DNA from: Calamus simplicifolius
Taxonomy: Eukaryota > Streptophyta > Magnoliopsida > Arecales > Arecaceae
NCBI GenBank assembly: GCA_900491605.1
Contig: UESW01004253.1
Location: 112,186 to 176,185 of the forward strand
Direction: 5' to 3'
DNA length: 64,000 nucleotides
Within the stretch, counting starts at the first letter, position 1, and each line of letters opens with the position of its first letter. Below are positions 25,229 to 37,190 of the stretch, one piece after another. Both the position numbers and the translations under genes were made by a program. A model generated the notes under the pieces. It saw only the letters and a program-made list of their open reading frames with translations, was not told where the DNA came from and searched no databases.

Positions 25229-26175
25229 TGAATTGCAAATGTTAAAAGGACTCCGGTATCCAATACCCAGGTCTGATTATCATATACAGAAAAATTACAA
25301 GGTGTTATCATATAAATACCTTGTTGAGCAACATCTTGCTCCTTTTTCTTCTTTGGCCTGTTTGGATCAAGTGTGGCAATGTAAAGAGGACAGTTCCTCT
25401 TCCAGTGCCCTTGCATCTTGCAGTGAAAGCATTCAGCTTGACTTTTATCAACTTTCTTCTTCTGCATCTGACCCCTTATAGATGTCCTAGCATGTTGCAC
25501 CTTTTTATTATTCTTTTTCTTCTTCCCTTTCCCAAAGGGTTTATGCCCTACCTTAGATCCTTCAACCACATTAACCAAACCCTTAGAGAGCTGGTTATCC
25601 TTCTCAAAGTTCTGTAACAACCCCAACAAACCGTGGTAGTTGACTGCAGGCTTTGTCATTCGAAAATGAGTAAGGAAAGGTCGGAAGGATGGAGGCAAGG
25701 AATTCAGGATCGCATCTTTTCCCAACTGCTCATGTAAGGGAAAGCCGAGCTTGCTTAGGAGTTCTATCTTCTCGATCATGTACAATACATGATCAGTGAC
25801 AGGAGATCCATCCTCATTCGAGCATTGAAAATAGCACAACTAGTCTTGTGCCTTTCAACATCGTCGGGTGTGCCGAAAGATTCATTCAACGCTTGAATGA
25901 TTTCTTCTGGCTGAGCATTCTCGAACCGGCGACCGAATTCATCGTTCATTGCGATTGCTAGTTCTATCATTGAGCCACTTCTGATAAGTGTCTCTCTCAG
26001 AACTTTGGGTGTTTGCATCAGGTATCTTTGGTGCAGGATTATTCAGAATATATAGAATCCTCTCATGCTCAAGGACGATCTTAAGTTTTCTGAACCAGCT
26101 ATTGAAATTGGAACCATTCAATTTGTCACTATCCAATAGGGACCTTAATGATAAATTAGTGGCCATGTTCTGCAT
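25156..26175 (-). pseudogene. Gag and protease start (nested copia)
   Basis: The start MQNMATNLSLRSLLDSDKLN with NFNSWFRKLKIVLEHERI is a typical copia Gag N-terminus. It continues as LGKDAILNSLPPSFRPFL and a Lys-rich stretch into the zinc knuckle CFHCKMQGHWKRNC, which binds RNA. The protease active site follows as WVLDTG. Frameshifts are near 26018-25939, 25839 and 25210. Confidence 0.85.
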
Positions 26176-27800
26176 AAGGAAAAACTAAAGTTTATTAGTA
26201 TATAAATTGATTCAGTCTAAAGACTTGGACTTTAGTCTAAAGATTCTTCCACTATTTTGTTCAAATTGGCAGCCTCTACACCCCAATTCGAAGAATTATT
26301 CTTAATTCTTTAGCGGGCACTAAGATCTACATAAACTACATACAGGCCCAAGTGAAGCTTGGCTAACCCATATGCATCTAAGAGTAGGTTCAAAACCAAT
26401 TGTTTCCCCAAACAATTCTTAGTGTTCAGTTTTGCCCCATGTACCTCTTCAGCAGGCATGAAGTGCCTCCACTGAAAGTTCTGGTTAGGTCCAACCATTA
26501 AATGATATAATCAGTGTAACCTATCAATAGACAACCAAGCCCGAGTGAAGCTCGGCTCACCTGACTGTTTATTTAATAGTTACGCTGACTTATCATATAA
26601 TGAATGATAATTCCGATGGTTGACAAGCACCAGGCATGGAGTGCCTCCAATGATTATCAAGACATCGGACTCATTATCACCCACCTTAATGGGAGGCTAT
26701 GATCTAGTTATCATATAACTATTTCATTTTAAGGACCTAATAATTTTAGAGGATTTTAATAATATGAAGATAAATTGACTAATCAAGTTCTCCCACTGAA
26801 TCTATGAAATCGGTAGAATGAAACAAGATTAAGTCAGGTTAAGTGGCACCTAAATCAGTCATACTGATATCCTTACAGGCATGGGTCAACCCGAATCAGG
26901 TAAATGATCTGAATCATAAATGGTTCACCACAATGACCAGGTGAGAGAGATCGATGGGAGGGATATGCCATTAACTCGTTAAAGACGCATCAATACGAGT
27001 AGCTCCCAATTAAAAACCATTCGATCGTTGATCCTAGAGCAACTTGCCATCCCACCTTGACATCATATGGTTAACCAATTCTGATTTGACCATCTAATAG
27101 ATTCATGCTCAACCACGGAGCCTAATCTACTTCCATTTGGTTTAATCAAAGAGAAGGACTTGATCAACTACAACTATTGTTTGATTTAGAGCATTCTTAA
27201 CCTAATCTAATTAGATTTGAACAAATACTCTTTTAGTCCAGTTGATTTAAACCTTAGGTCTAACCCTTTATGGACCCGATTTAGCTAACCCAAATGATTT
27301 AATATATTTCATGTTAACATGTCATATATTTCAATCAAGCATATGTTACTACTCATAATTCCTATATTTAGATCATATCTAAAAAAAATTATGAACTAAT
27401 ATTTGACATTCAAATAAAACTCTCATAAATATTTGTATGTTTATAACATAGACATCATGCCATCATATATCATATCTATGTTTTTATACTAAACATGCAA
27501 ATATCATGGTTTTATACAACATCAATATGTATCAAATATAAAAATCTTTTGAGAGTGTGTGTAATCTATGTTTTGATGCCAAAGCATAATTTAAATTTTC
27601 TTTAAACAAAGCATCAACGATAAAACAATCGCACGGCAATATGTCACAGAATACCTCATTGAATGGGTAATTTGGATTTTCAATCCACTGTGACCATATG
27701 GCCTTGTGATAAGTTTTAGCCATAATTACATAATTAATGAGAATATTAATTTACATGCAATAAATTAGATCATTAACGAAACCATGGCTCTGATACCATT
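26176..27800 (-). other. 5' leader of the nested copia element with PBS
   Basis: Non-coding leader of about 1.6 kb. The primer-binding site, read as GCTCTGATACCA on the plus strand, is at 27787-27798, two bases inside the LTR. No conserved frame was seen. Confidence 0.8.
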
Positions 27801-29804
27801 TGTAGGGAGAAATAATCTCCGAGGCATGCATATTTTAAAAATTGATAACTATTATCATGCGGAAATTAAAAGATTACATATTAATCTATCTAATATGCAT
27901 CAAGATCATATCTTTGCCTATATATTCAGGGTCGTTTGATCTAAAATATGCATATAAAAACATCAAGATCATATCTTGATCTTCAAGATGACTAGTCACA
28001 CTATTATCTTGAAGCCTGCCTTAAGATCTAGGGATCAAATCACTTACCTTAAGAACAGTAGGTAAATCCTTATTGCTCTGCAGCCGTTCAATCGTCCGGC
28101 CTCTAGTATCGTCCACGCGAAGCCCCGAATGATCAGATTTTCGGGAGTGCTAGCTCGCGGAAAAATAGCTTTGCTGATCTTGAATCCTCTCACTTGAATC
28201 TTCCTCCAAGATCCACCAGGCTTCCGCTAACACCAGAATCACCAGGATTTTCTATTCTAACATTTTAGAATTACAATCACGACAATTTAGAATTACAATC
28301 CACAAATCATGTATTGTTGTTCTATTTTTGTTCTGTGTTCTCTGGTGAGGGAATGCCCTCTATTTATAGTCTAGATTTAGCCTTGACATTTAATTCTGAC
28401 ATTTAAGAATCCGTCGTTTGGCAAAAGCGAAGAGACGCCGAAGGCGCGGCGCTTGGTTTAATTCCGACGTTCGGAGAAAACCAAGGAGTCGCGGCGTTTG
28501 GTTTAGTTCCGTGGTTTGGAGAAAACCAAAGAGACGAGGGATAAATCCGACGTTCGGTAAATAAATGTCATGCATTAAATTCTATCTCATGAGATGAGAT
28601 TTTAGCCATCTCATCATATGAGATCCATATTCGAGAGGTTTGGGTTCTGATCTGAATTTATTTGACTTAACCCACATAGATCATGGTCCAAGCCCAAATC
28701 AAATTTGGCTAGTCCTGAATCTATTTAAATTCAAATCAAGTCTAATTTCAAATCAATATTTGAAATTGACTTGTCCTTCTAATAGACTTAAACCAAATTG
28801 AATCTTATTCAATTGTACTTAACCCAATTGAGATAATTCAATCAATCAAATTGATTAATTAAATCATATACGATTCTCAATCGTTGATCAGCAAATAGAT
28901 CATCCTAGGAAACTTCTATGCGTGTGACTCTCTAGGTTCGAACCTAAGCCGGTAGCATAGAAACAACTTTCTATACTAATCGATGTGCCCATCTAGCAAT
29001 GGAACCCGACGTCCGGATAGGTCGAAGAGTTGCCGAGCAAACTCCAAGAACCCTAAGAAATAGTTACCGTATAATTCATCCTCTTGACCACAAATGCTAA
29101 GGATGGCTTAAGAGCCTGTCAACTCTAAATAGCAAATCCATAAAGTGATTTCAACTTTAGTGATCATGTGACTTTCACATGAAGTGCCTTGGCCAAGGTC
29201 TTGCTAAATTGAAACACAAGCATTTCTCCTTTTAATGGGATAGGTCAAATTCCATCTTGATCCACAACTGACTACCATAAGTACTTGACTGCACCCAGTA
29301 ACCTTTCGTAGTTGGATTAGAAATCCAGGTGGTCCGGCACCTAAGTACAATGAGTTGCTTGTAAGCCACTGGTTGTGATCTTCAGGTCTGAAGGATACTT
29401 ATACCTATATCTTCTCGGATTAACTCTTGACAGCAGAGTATCCGAAAATGAGTCATGTTCGGTGAAATGTACTCCTACACTTTCACCTGTATGTCATACC
29501 AGCGTCTCTACACTCATTGGTTAAGAGGATAACTAACAAATATGATATACAACGTCCTATAATTGATAGTACTATGGCCCTATCATAGTATATCATTTGG
29601 TCGCGAACTCTTTTAAGGACCTTCTAAGATAAATCCTCCTTTATCGTAAGGAAAATCCTAAGGGCTTCATTACTTTCAGGAGTATTAAGAAGATGTTCTT
29701 GTAATGAATAAATTGCCAAATAACTTTTATTAATATATCAATTTATATACAATTTACATCAACACAATCATCAAATGATTGGCTTTAGGATACAATTCCC
29801 AACA
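27801..29804 (-). repeat. 5' LTR of the nested copia element
   Basis: Second copy of the 2-kb LTR, TGTAGGGAGA to TTCCCAACA on the plus strand. The first visible differences from 20196-22203 are single-base changes and small gaps. Confidence 0.9.
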
Positions 29805-29809
29805 GGTAG

Positions 29810-31120
29810 ATGTGGAGGCAATTGGGCATTTTAGATTGTTATTAAGTTCTGGTTATTATTTGGATTTGAAAGACACTTTTTTAGTACCATCCTTTAGATG
29901 GAATTTGGTTTCTATTTCAGCTTTGGACAAATTAGGATATTGTTGTTCATTTGGAAATAGTCCGTTTAGTCTTTCGTTAAATTCAAATATTATTACAACT
30001 GGTTCTCTTATGGTGTATGACAATCTATATTTGCTTGATACTGTTGCTTCTTATAATGAAACCCTGAATATGGAATCAAGAGGTAATGAGCGTAAAATTT
30101 GCAATGAAAATTCAGGAACATTATGGTATAAGCGATTAGGTCACATCTCTAAAAATAGAGTTGAATGACTTGTGTCATATGAAATTTTGGATTCTCTTGA
30201 TTTTACAGACTTTAATGTCTGTGTTGATTGCATTAAGGGCAAACATACCAAAACAAAGAAATTGGGTGCATATAGAACTATGAAAGTCTTAGAGTTGATA
30301 CATACGGACATTTGTGGACCATTTCCTACACCTTCTTGGAATGGTCAACAGTATTTTGTATCATTCATAGATGATTATTCAAGATATGCATACCTATTTC
30401 TTATTCATGAAAAGTCCCAAGTCTTGGATGTGTTCAAGTCATTTAAAGCTGAAGTTGAGCTTTAGCTCAACAAAAGGATTAAAGGAGTCAGATCTGACCG
30501 TGGTGGTGAATATTATGGTAGATATGATGGATCAGGTGAACAACGTCCAGGACCATTTGCCAGATACCTAGAGGAGTGTGGAATTGTCCCACAATACCAT
30601 GCCAAGGTCACCTAGCATGAATGGTGTATCTGAAAGACGAAACATGACTCTTAAGGATATGGTAAGGAATGATTTGTCATTCTACCTTACCAGAGTCACT
30701 CTGGGGAGAGGCACTAAAGACAAAAGCCTACATTTTGAACAGAGTACCAACTAAAGCAGATGTCAAAACACCTTATGAGGTTTGGATAGGACAGAAGCCT
30801 AGTCTAAAGCATTTTCATATTTGGGGATGTCCAACTGAGGCAAGGCCTTATAGGCCACATGAAAAGAAATTGGACTCCAGGACAGTAAGCAGCTATTTTG
30901 TAGGGTATTCTGAGCGATCCAGGGGTTACAAGTTTTATGATCCCAAATCAAGGATAATTTTTGAGACGGAAACTGCAACGTTCTTTGAGTTTGGGGGGAG
31001 AAATAAAGTTAGAGACTTTATCTTTGAGGAGGAATTGGAACCTACTACTCTTGTTGAAGAGCAGCTAGTTCCTATTCCTATAATTGCTTTTGATAATGAT
31101 CAAGTTGCAATTCCAGAATA
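29810..31120 (+). pseudogene. Protease end and integrase (outer copia)
   Basis: Resumes as VDVEAIGHFRLLLSSGYYL after the nested element. The HHCC zinc region (LWYKRLGHISKNRVE ... CVDCIKGKH) is followed by HTDICGP, FIDDYSRY and RSDRGGEY, the integrase D,D,E. The C-terminal part has SERRNMTLKDMV, VPTKADVKTPYEVW and HIWGCP. Stops at about 30166 and 30463 and a frame change near 30600-30670 disable it. Confidence 0.88.
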
Positions 31121-31283
31121 ACAAGAAATTATTGTTCAACCCTCAAAGGTACAAACTCAACAACCTTAAGAACAAGTGCCTTTGCGGCGATTCACTAGAG
31201 AAAGGAAGAATGCTATTCCAGATGATTATATAGTGTTTCTTCAGGAACATGAGAAAATAATGGCATGATGGAAGATGATTTTG

Positions 31284-32847
31284 TCAACTTCCTTCAAGCC
31301 ATACAAGGTTCCAATTCAAAAAGTGGATTGAAGCAATGAAAGAAGAGTATAAGTCTATGCAAGACAATAAAGTTTGGGAACTTGTCCCATTATCAGAAGG
31401 TGTGAAACCCATTGGTTGCAAATGGATTTTTAAGACCAAACAGGATTCAAAGGTAATGTGGAAAGGTATAAAGCTCGTCTTGTGGCTAAAGGCTATACTC
31501 AAAAGGAAGTGATTGACTTTAAAGAGACCTTCTCTCCAGTTTCATCGAAGGAATCTTTTAGGACAATAATGGCTCTTGTTGCACAGTATGATATGGAACT
31601 ACATCAAATGGATGTCAAGACAGCGTTTCTCAATGGAGACATTGATGAGACAATTTATATGGTGTAACCAGAAAACTTTGTGTCAGGAGACTCAAAGAAA
31701 ATGGTTTGCAAATTGACAAAATCCATTTATGGGTTAAAGCAAACTTCTCGTCAATGGTACCATAAATTTCATCAAGTAATTCTCTCATTTAATTTTGAAG
31801 TGAATGCAGTTGATGATTGTGTGTATCATAAGTTCAGTGGGAGTAAATATATTTTTCTGATTTTGTATGTGGATGACATTTTGCTTGCCACAAATGATAT
31901 AGGCATGTTGCACAAACCAAGAGATTTCTATCAAGCAATTTTTAAATGAAAGATCTTGGTGATGCCTCCTTCGTATTGGGAATCCAAATACATCGAGATC
32001 GTTCTCAGGGTATCCTTGGATTATCACAAAGGAGCTATATCGATAAAGTACTTAAGAGATTTGGCATGCAAAATTGCAAACCAGGTGATACCCCTGTCGC
32101 TAAAGGAGATAAATTTAGTATTAATCAGTGCCCAAAAGGAAACCTTAAAGTTGAGATGCAGAAGATTCCTTATGCTTCGGTTGTAGGGAGTCTAATGTAT
32201 ACTCAAGTTTGTACGCGTCCGGATATTGCGTACATTGTTGGAGTGTTAGGCAGATATTTAAGCAACCCAGGTATGGATCATTGGAAAGCAGGCAAAAGGG
32301 TTATGAGATATCTGAAAAGAACAAAAGATTAAATGCTCATATATAGGAGATCAGATCATTTTAAGATCATTGGTATTCTGACTCCGACTTTGTGGGATGC
32401 CAAGATAGTAAAAGATCAACTTCGGGCTATGTATATCTATTAGGTGGTGAGGCTATTTCTTGGAGAAGTGCAAAACAGACACTCATAGTTTTTTCTACCA
32501 TGGCAACAGAATTTATAACATGTTATGAGGCATCTAATCATGGGATATTGCTGAAAAATTTTGTCACTGGGCTGCGCATATTAGAAGGAATTGAAAGACC
32601 GCTAAAGTTATTTTGTGACAATAAGTCAGCCGTATTGTATTCCAACAATAATAGGAGCTCGACCAAGTCAAAGCATATTGACATTAAGTTCCTGGTTGTA
32701 AAGGAAAGAGTACATAATGGTCAGATTTCTATAGAGCATATAGGGACAAACTCCATGGTTGCAGATCCCCTTACAAAGGGTGTGCCGCCCAAGGTCTTTC
32801 ATGAGCATACTGCTCACATGGGCGTTATAGAGCATGACGATGCTTAG
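31284..32847 (+). pseudogene. Reverse transcriptase-RNase H (outer copia)
   Basis: Motifs in order: YKARLVAKGYTQKEVIDF, QMDVKTAFLNGDIDETIYM (then a TAA at about 31665), KSIYGLKQTSRQWYHKF, catalytic YVDDILLATND, MKDLGDASFVLGIQIHRD (after a frameshift near 31946), IPYASVVGSLMY and CTRPDIAY. RNase H reads CQDSKRSTSGYVYLLGG ... CDNKSAVLYSNN ... KSKHIDIKFLVV to a stop at about 32847. At least three stops or frame changes. Confidence 0.88.
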
Positions 32848-33272
32848 ATTCAGTGGAAATTTGTATTGCTTCTATTTTATGCTTTATGTTTGGTTTGTAC
32901 ACACTTATGTGTTTGGATATTTTTTGATCAAAAATAAAGTATTTCATTCAGTTCAGTACACTCTGTACAATTATGTTAAAGTTTTGATCTCACTCAAGTT
33001 TAAGAAGGACCAGTTGGAAATAGGCATGTTAAGATCACATTACATGTAATTTCTATGCTACACATCCACATCATGATCCATGTCATTCAGTTGTATCAAC
33101 ATACGTGACCATTGATGGATCGAGTTATGATAGATATAACAAAGGCCGCTTTGATCCTATGTTGGTATAGTTGATGGACCGGATTGGTTATAGATACATT
33201 TCAGTAATGACAGTAAAATTGAGCTCATTTGATTATTTTTGCAACATAATTATAAGGTTACACATATAGCCC

Positions 33273-33782
33273 AGTGGGAGATTATTAGATTTTTTAATCC
33301 AACATTAGGCTTATATGTGAAATAATTATGTGTTGCGGACTGTCAAATAAGGCTAAGCCCAATTAGAAGTGATCAGCTGAGGTTTTAGTGATTTGGGCTT
33401 TAATGTATCTGATTAAGTGGCGGCCCTTTAATGTATAGAGACCTAAGGGGTTATTTCTATTTTATGATGGGCTAAAATAGAAATACCAAAGGATAATGAT
33501 GAAATTATCTATATATAGCGGTTATGGTCCCTGGATCGTACGTACGACCTTCTTCTCTGAATCCCATCATCAGAAAGAATAGCCTAGAGAAAATTTAAAG
33601 GGCTCTTTGGGAGTACGTGTTGATCTGGAAGGCCAACCGCAGGGCTCTGGAGAGCAATCAAGTAATATGGATTCAGGTACGCTTCCGTTTGTCGATTATG
33701 GATTCTTGATGATTAAACATGAATGATTCTTGAGCTTCATGATGATGATCTTCACCAAAAGGTTCGGATCTTATTTCCAACA
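33273..33782 (+). repeat. Polypurine tract and 3' LTR of the outer copia element
   Basis: AGTGGGAG (33273-33282 region) primes plus-strand synthesis just before the LTR. The LTR runs 33283-33782 and ends TTTCCAACA. Its first two bases are TA instead of TG. It repeats the ATG/donor unit (ATGGATTCAGGTACGC, ATG at 33667) seen in the 5' LTR, and carries an extra ~20 bp upstream of it. Confidence 0.88.
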
Positions 33783-33787
33783 CCAAC

Positions 33788-33975
33788 CTCTTTTATTTGA
33801 TTTCCCTTGTACGCAAGGGTTTTGCAATGTTGTAGCAAGTCTTAGCTACATGTTGGATAAAAAGAGAAAAAGATATGAGAGTAAAAGGAATGGAGCTCAT
33901 ATAATATTTGTATATATGTGGTAGAAAAAGCAAATAGCTGTACATTAAAAGAAAATTGTGGTAGATACTGTGTGA
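33788..33975 (+). other. 3' flank of the ACR pseudogene, resumed
   Basis: Continues the ACR9-like 3' flank cut by the copia insertion. 'tttgatttcccttgta' and 'gtagcaagtcttagcta' match 6740-6785 behind the live gene. Without the element the two halves join at CCAAC. Confidence 0.8.
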
Positions 33976-34019
33976 TTTTAGGTAGTTTCTTAAGATTTTT
34001 TATAGATTTTTTTTGGGTA

Positions 34020-34340
34020 CAAACGGGCCATCACATAACTCTGGTGCAAGAACAACCCAAAAAATCAGAGAAAAAATACATCAAAAGGAAAGATGAAATT
34101 CTATTTCGTGAGACCAACTCCAATCAGTGAAGTGGTAAGATATAAAGAAGGCAACCCAGTCAGCCGCACAGTTTACCTTTCGATATACATGATGGGCTAC
34201 AATAACCGTTGAGTCCTGCAAGAGCTGCCAAAATTATGAAGAAATGGATGTACATCATTGTGATCCACCCTGTTCTGAATCCATTCAGTGACAGTGAAAG
34301 AATCCTCTTCAATGAGGAGCAGTTGGACTCGCAACTATTA
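34020..34340 (-). pseudogene. LINE RNase H relic
   Basis: The minus strand reads EEDSFTVTEWIQNRVDHNDV and then, after a stop and frame change, NCAADWVAFFISYH. This resembles the end of the RNase H domain found at the C-terminus of plant L1-type LINEs. It interrupts the duplicated ACR 3' flank (absent between about 6900 and 7050 in the left copy). Very short and dead. Confidence 0.45.
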
Positions 34341-34985
34341 GGGGGAGGGGTTTCATAGTGGAAAATGACTTTCTGTTACCCATCTCCGATTGTCATATGA
34401 ATATTTAGTTATATATTATATATATATATATAGAAAAGTTAGGGAACATATTTATTTATTGAAAATGGAAGAAAGCTTTATGCAGGGTTATTTTAGAAAT
34501 TTTATCGAATTATTAAAGATATTTTTTAAAAAAAAGAAAATATCACCTACACATCTGCTTTGAATCCTTTGAGAATACCAAACGAATGGACGATATTTTT
34601 CAAGGTTAAATATAAAGTTGGAGAGTCGAAAGACTTGTCTTATTTTCTATAACTAAACGGCTTCTGTGTGTCCGAGGTCCATCCAGATAACCACTGAATT
34701 CTAAGCTGAACGATTGTAGCTACATACATTGCGTACGCTTTTTGAGGTTGCAAGGCTTCGACAAGACTTTAAATTATGGCAGCTCTCTTTTAACAATGGA
34801 TCATCATGATGGCTTTTGGCTGACTTAGTTCTCTTTATTTTATCACAATAAACTGAGCGATTGAGTTGGGATCCTGTTTTTTTAAAAATAAAATAAATAA
34901 AATAAAGAAAAATGTTCGATTTTATTTTAATACATATATTTTGAAAACGTAATTTTATTTAAGTGTTAGTTGATTTTATATAACT

Positions 34986-35057
34986 GTGGCTGTAGTTTAG
35001 TGGTAAGAATTCTACGTTGTGGCCGTAGAGACCTGGGCTCGAATCCCAGCCGCCACA
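34986..35057 (+). tRNA. tRNA-His (anticodon GTG)
   Basis: A 72-base cloverleaf with the anticodon GTG at 35019-35021 inside the loop TTGTGGC. The anticodon stem CTACG/CGTAG, T-arm CTGGG-CTCGAAT-CCCAG and discriminator A are intact. A TTTTT run at 35058-35062 is a good Pol III stop. Relative to the usual plant tRNA-His, the anticodon stem carries a paired (compensating) change. Acceptor position 67 is C, leaving one T-C mismatch in the acceptor stem. It decodes CAU/CAC. A dead paralogue lies at 7447-7509. Confidence 0.9.
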
Positions 35058-35062
35058 TTTTT

Positions 35063-36208
35063 AACCTTTTTGTTTTTATATGGATATTTTCATCTTACAT
35101 TACTTTTTTCCTTGCAATTTTTAGGCCACATCACTTCTTCTGAAACCTTTTTACTTGTTGCTTCGTCGTTTTTTATTGAATACCTTACAAAATTCTTTTT
35201 GTCCTATTCATTTTTAAATCATACATCACTTTTCTTTCATATTTTCTCTCATATGTCTCCTTTATAACTTTCTTTACCTCCCACTCTTTCACTCCACTTT
35301 CTTTTACTCCTCTTTCTTTTTTTTTAATTTTAATTATAGTGCTACGTTAATTGATCGTCAGCCCATCGCTCCTAAGTTATATGTTTAGCATTCAAAAGTA
35401 ATTTTTTATGAACATCTAATATTAACGACTCAATTTACAGAAAAGAAATTATGAATACAATCTAGATTAGATTTCTTTTCAAATTAGAGATTATTATTTT
35501 CATCCCTATCATGTCGAAGTAACTAAAAACTTTAAGCACACTTCTCCTTGACCTTACTAGATGCTTTCTAGTTATATATTCAAACATAGCACATTTTTTA
35601 TTGTGAATATCCTTTTTCTAATATAATTATTGTCAATTTTAAAATTAAATAGATATATGTGTAGAGTATGTCAAGCAGAATTATAAGATAAATTGGCAAA
35701 AACATCTTGAAAATTTTAAAAATGTTATTCTATGAGAGAGAGAGAGTAAAAAAAAATGTTTTGTAAAACCTTTAAAATTCTTTTGATGTTGCATACTCTT
35801 CTTTAGGCGTGGGCTTTTGAAGTAAAGTTCATCACCATGCATCTAAACTAAAGTCATGTTATTAACATTTTTTTCAAAATTAATCATTTGATTCATCCAA
35901 AATGACCATTTAAAAGAATTACATCGTGTTACTTTTTTTTTTTCTTTTTCTTTTTGGATCATTTAGATAGCTAATGGAGTTGAGGTTGACATCATGCATT
36001 TTTTACTATGTTAATTTTACATATAATTGTTTTATGAGAGTTGAAAGATGAAGTCTAATTTGTACTGTACATTGTCCAAAAAGGATCATTAATTAGGTGA
36101 TATAACTAGATTTTTAAAATATTTTTTACTTTAAAATTTGAGTGATAAATCTTACCATCCATTGCTTAAAAATAAATGATATATAAGATATTAAATTCAT
36201 TCACAATG
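35063..36208. other. AT-rich spacer, counterpart of 7510-9700
   Basis: No gene. Landmarks shared with the left copy include 'aatcatttgattcatcc' near 35883 and 'gttgacatcat' near 35984. The TRIM-like element of the left copy is absent here. Confidence 0.5.
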
Positions 36209-37190
36209 TAGCATCAACTAGTTTGGTAGATGTTGTTAATCGCTGTGATAGATATAGGAAGCATCTAAACCCTTTCACCATAAACTTTAAGGTAGTGTTG
36301 AGTAATAAATCTTAGATAGGCATGACCTACCAATATGAAACGTAACCATTAGGCCAATCAGACCTGCTACATACTACTTAGATCATGATATATTAAATTA
36401 GAATTAAAATATTAGATGCAGCAAGAGGATGGTTTAGCTCTGGTCAAGGTTAAAGTGGAAGTCAATTTGACCATTAAAAATTTTCAAAATTTAGGTAGAA
36501 AACCATCAAAATTAATGTGGCACACGCTAATTGAACTGATTTATACTTCATATCATAGATTGAGTCTACTCAAAATTTTTTCTTAAGTGTCTTGGCTGAG
36601 GCTCCAATCTTGAATCTTATAACTATCACATGCACCATCGAAACTGGCCCTATTCTGGTTAACGGCTGTAGCAATAAAATTTTATTTTAATTCTAATTTT
36701 AATGGAATTTGATTTCAATATCAATTTTGATTGCGATGCAAAACTTAAAGGGCCCTCCAAAATAGTTCTATGTAATTTTCGAGTGAATAGGAGACTTTAA
36801 GTGATTGTAATTCCACTCATCATAGTCTTCTGTCATCAAATTGTTATAAAAGTTTTATCTTCTTAGCAATTTTGTGTTGATAATAACTTAACTCAACTAA
36901 TCTAAGCATTTTTCCAACTACATTGGTCGGTAATTTTGTGTTGATAATCGAAGCTAAAATTATCACTCAAGAGGCTAATTAATGATTCCATTTCTTTATT
37001 TTGATGATCAACTGGGCTAGATCGACTGATGTTTTGGAAGAATCCATGGGTCCAAGATTTTCATGCATCTCATTACCATTTGGTTTAAAATGGAGACAAA
37101 ATGGTTGACCTAATTATTTAAAATTAAGACTTTATTGTATGTCTCTTTGCTACCATTTGGTTCAAACTGTTGAGCATGTTCATTGGCTTG
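36209..37190 (+). pseudogene. DNAJC28-type pseudogene relic (leader and intron 1 only)
   Basis: 36209-36275 resembles the leader of the left gene: 'agcatcaact', a variant of 'gctgacctctgtg', and 'aggaagc' in the same order as at 9772-9830. 36766-37190 matches the start of intron 1 (10280-10640), including 'aattttcgagtga', 'catcaaattgtt' and 'tttgatgatcaactgg'. Exon 1 itself is replaced by unrelated AT-rich sequence, and no exon 2 or 3 follows. Identified only by comparison with the left copy. Confidence 0.65.

Larger units (their letters stand above)
20196..29804 (-). mobile_element. Nested Ty1/copia retrotransposon with 2-kb LTRs
   Basis: A 9.6-kb element inserted in the protease region of the outer copia. 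It is flanked by the 5-bp duplication GGTAG (20191-20195 and 29805-29809). Removing it rejoins the host frame as DGKS then VDVEAIG. The two LTRs (2008 and 2004 bp) look nearly identical, so insertion was fairly recent. Domains run on the minus strand in copia order: gag, protease, integrase, RT, RNase H. Several frameshifts and stops make it non-autonomous now. Confidence 0.93.
17563..33782 (+). mobile_element. Outer Ty1/copia retrotransposon (interrupted)
   Basis: A full-length element with 481- and 500-bp LTRs, flanked by the 5-bp duplication CCAAC (17558-17562 and 33783-33787). It sits in the 3' flank of the ACR pseudogene. Order on the plus strand is LTR, PBS (18046-18057), long leader, gag relic, protease, integrase, reverse transcriptase, RNase H, polypurine tract, LTR. 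Integrase before RT marks it as copia. The protease is split by the younger element at 20196-29804. Many stops and frameshifts, and clear LTR divergence, show that it is old and inactive. Confidence 0.92.
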
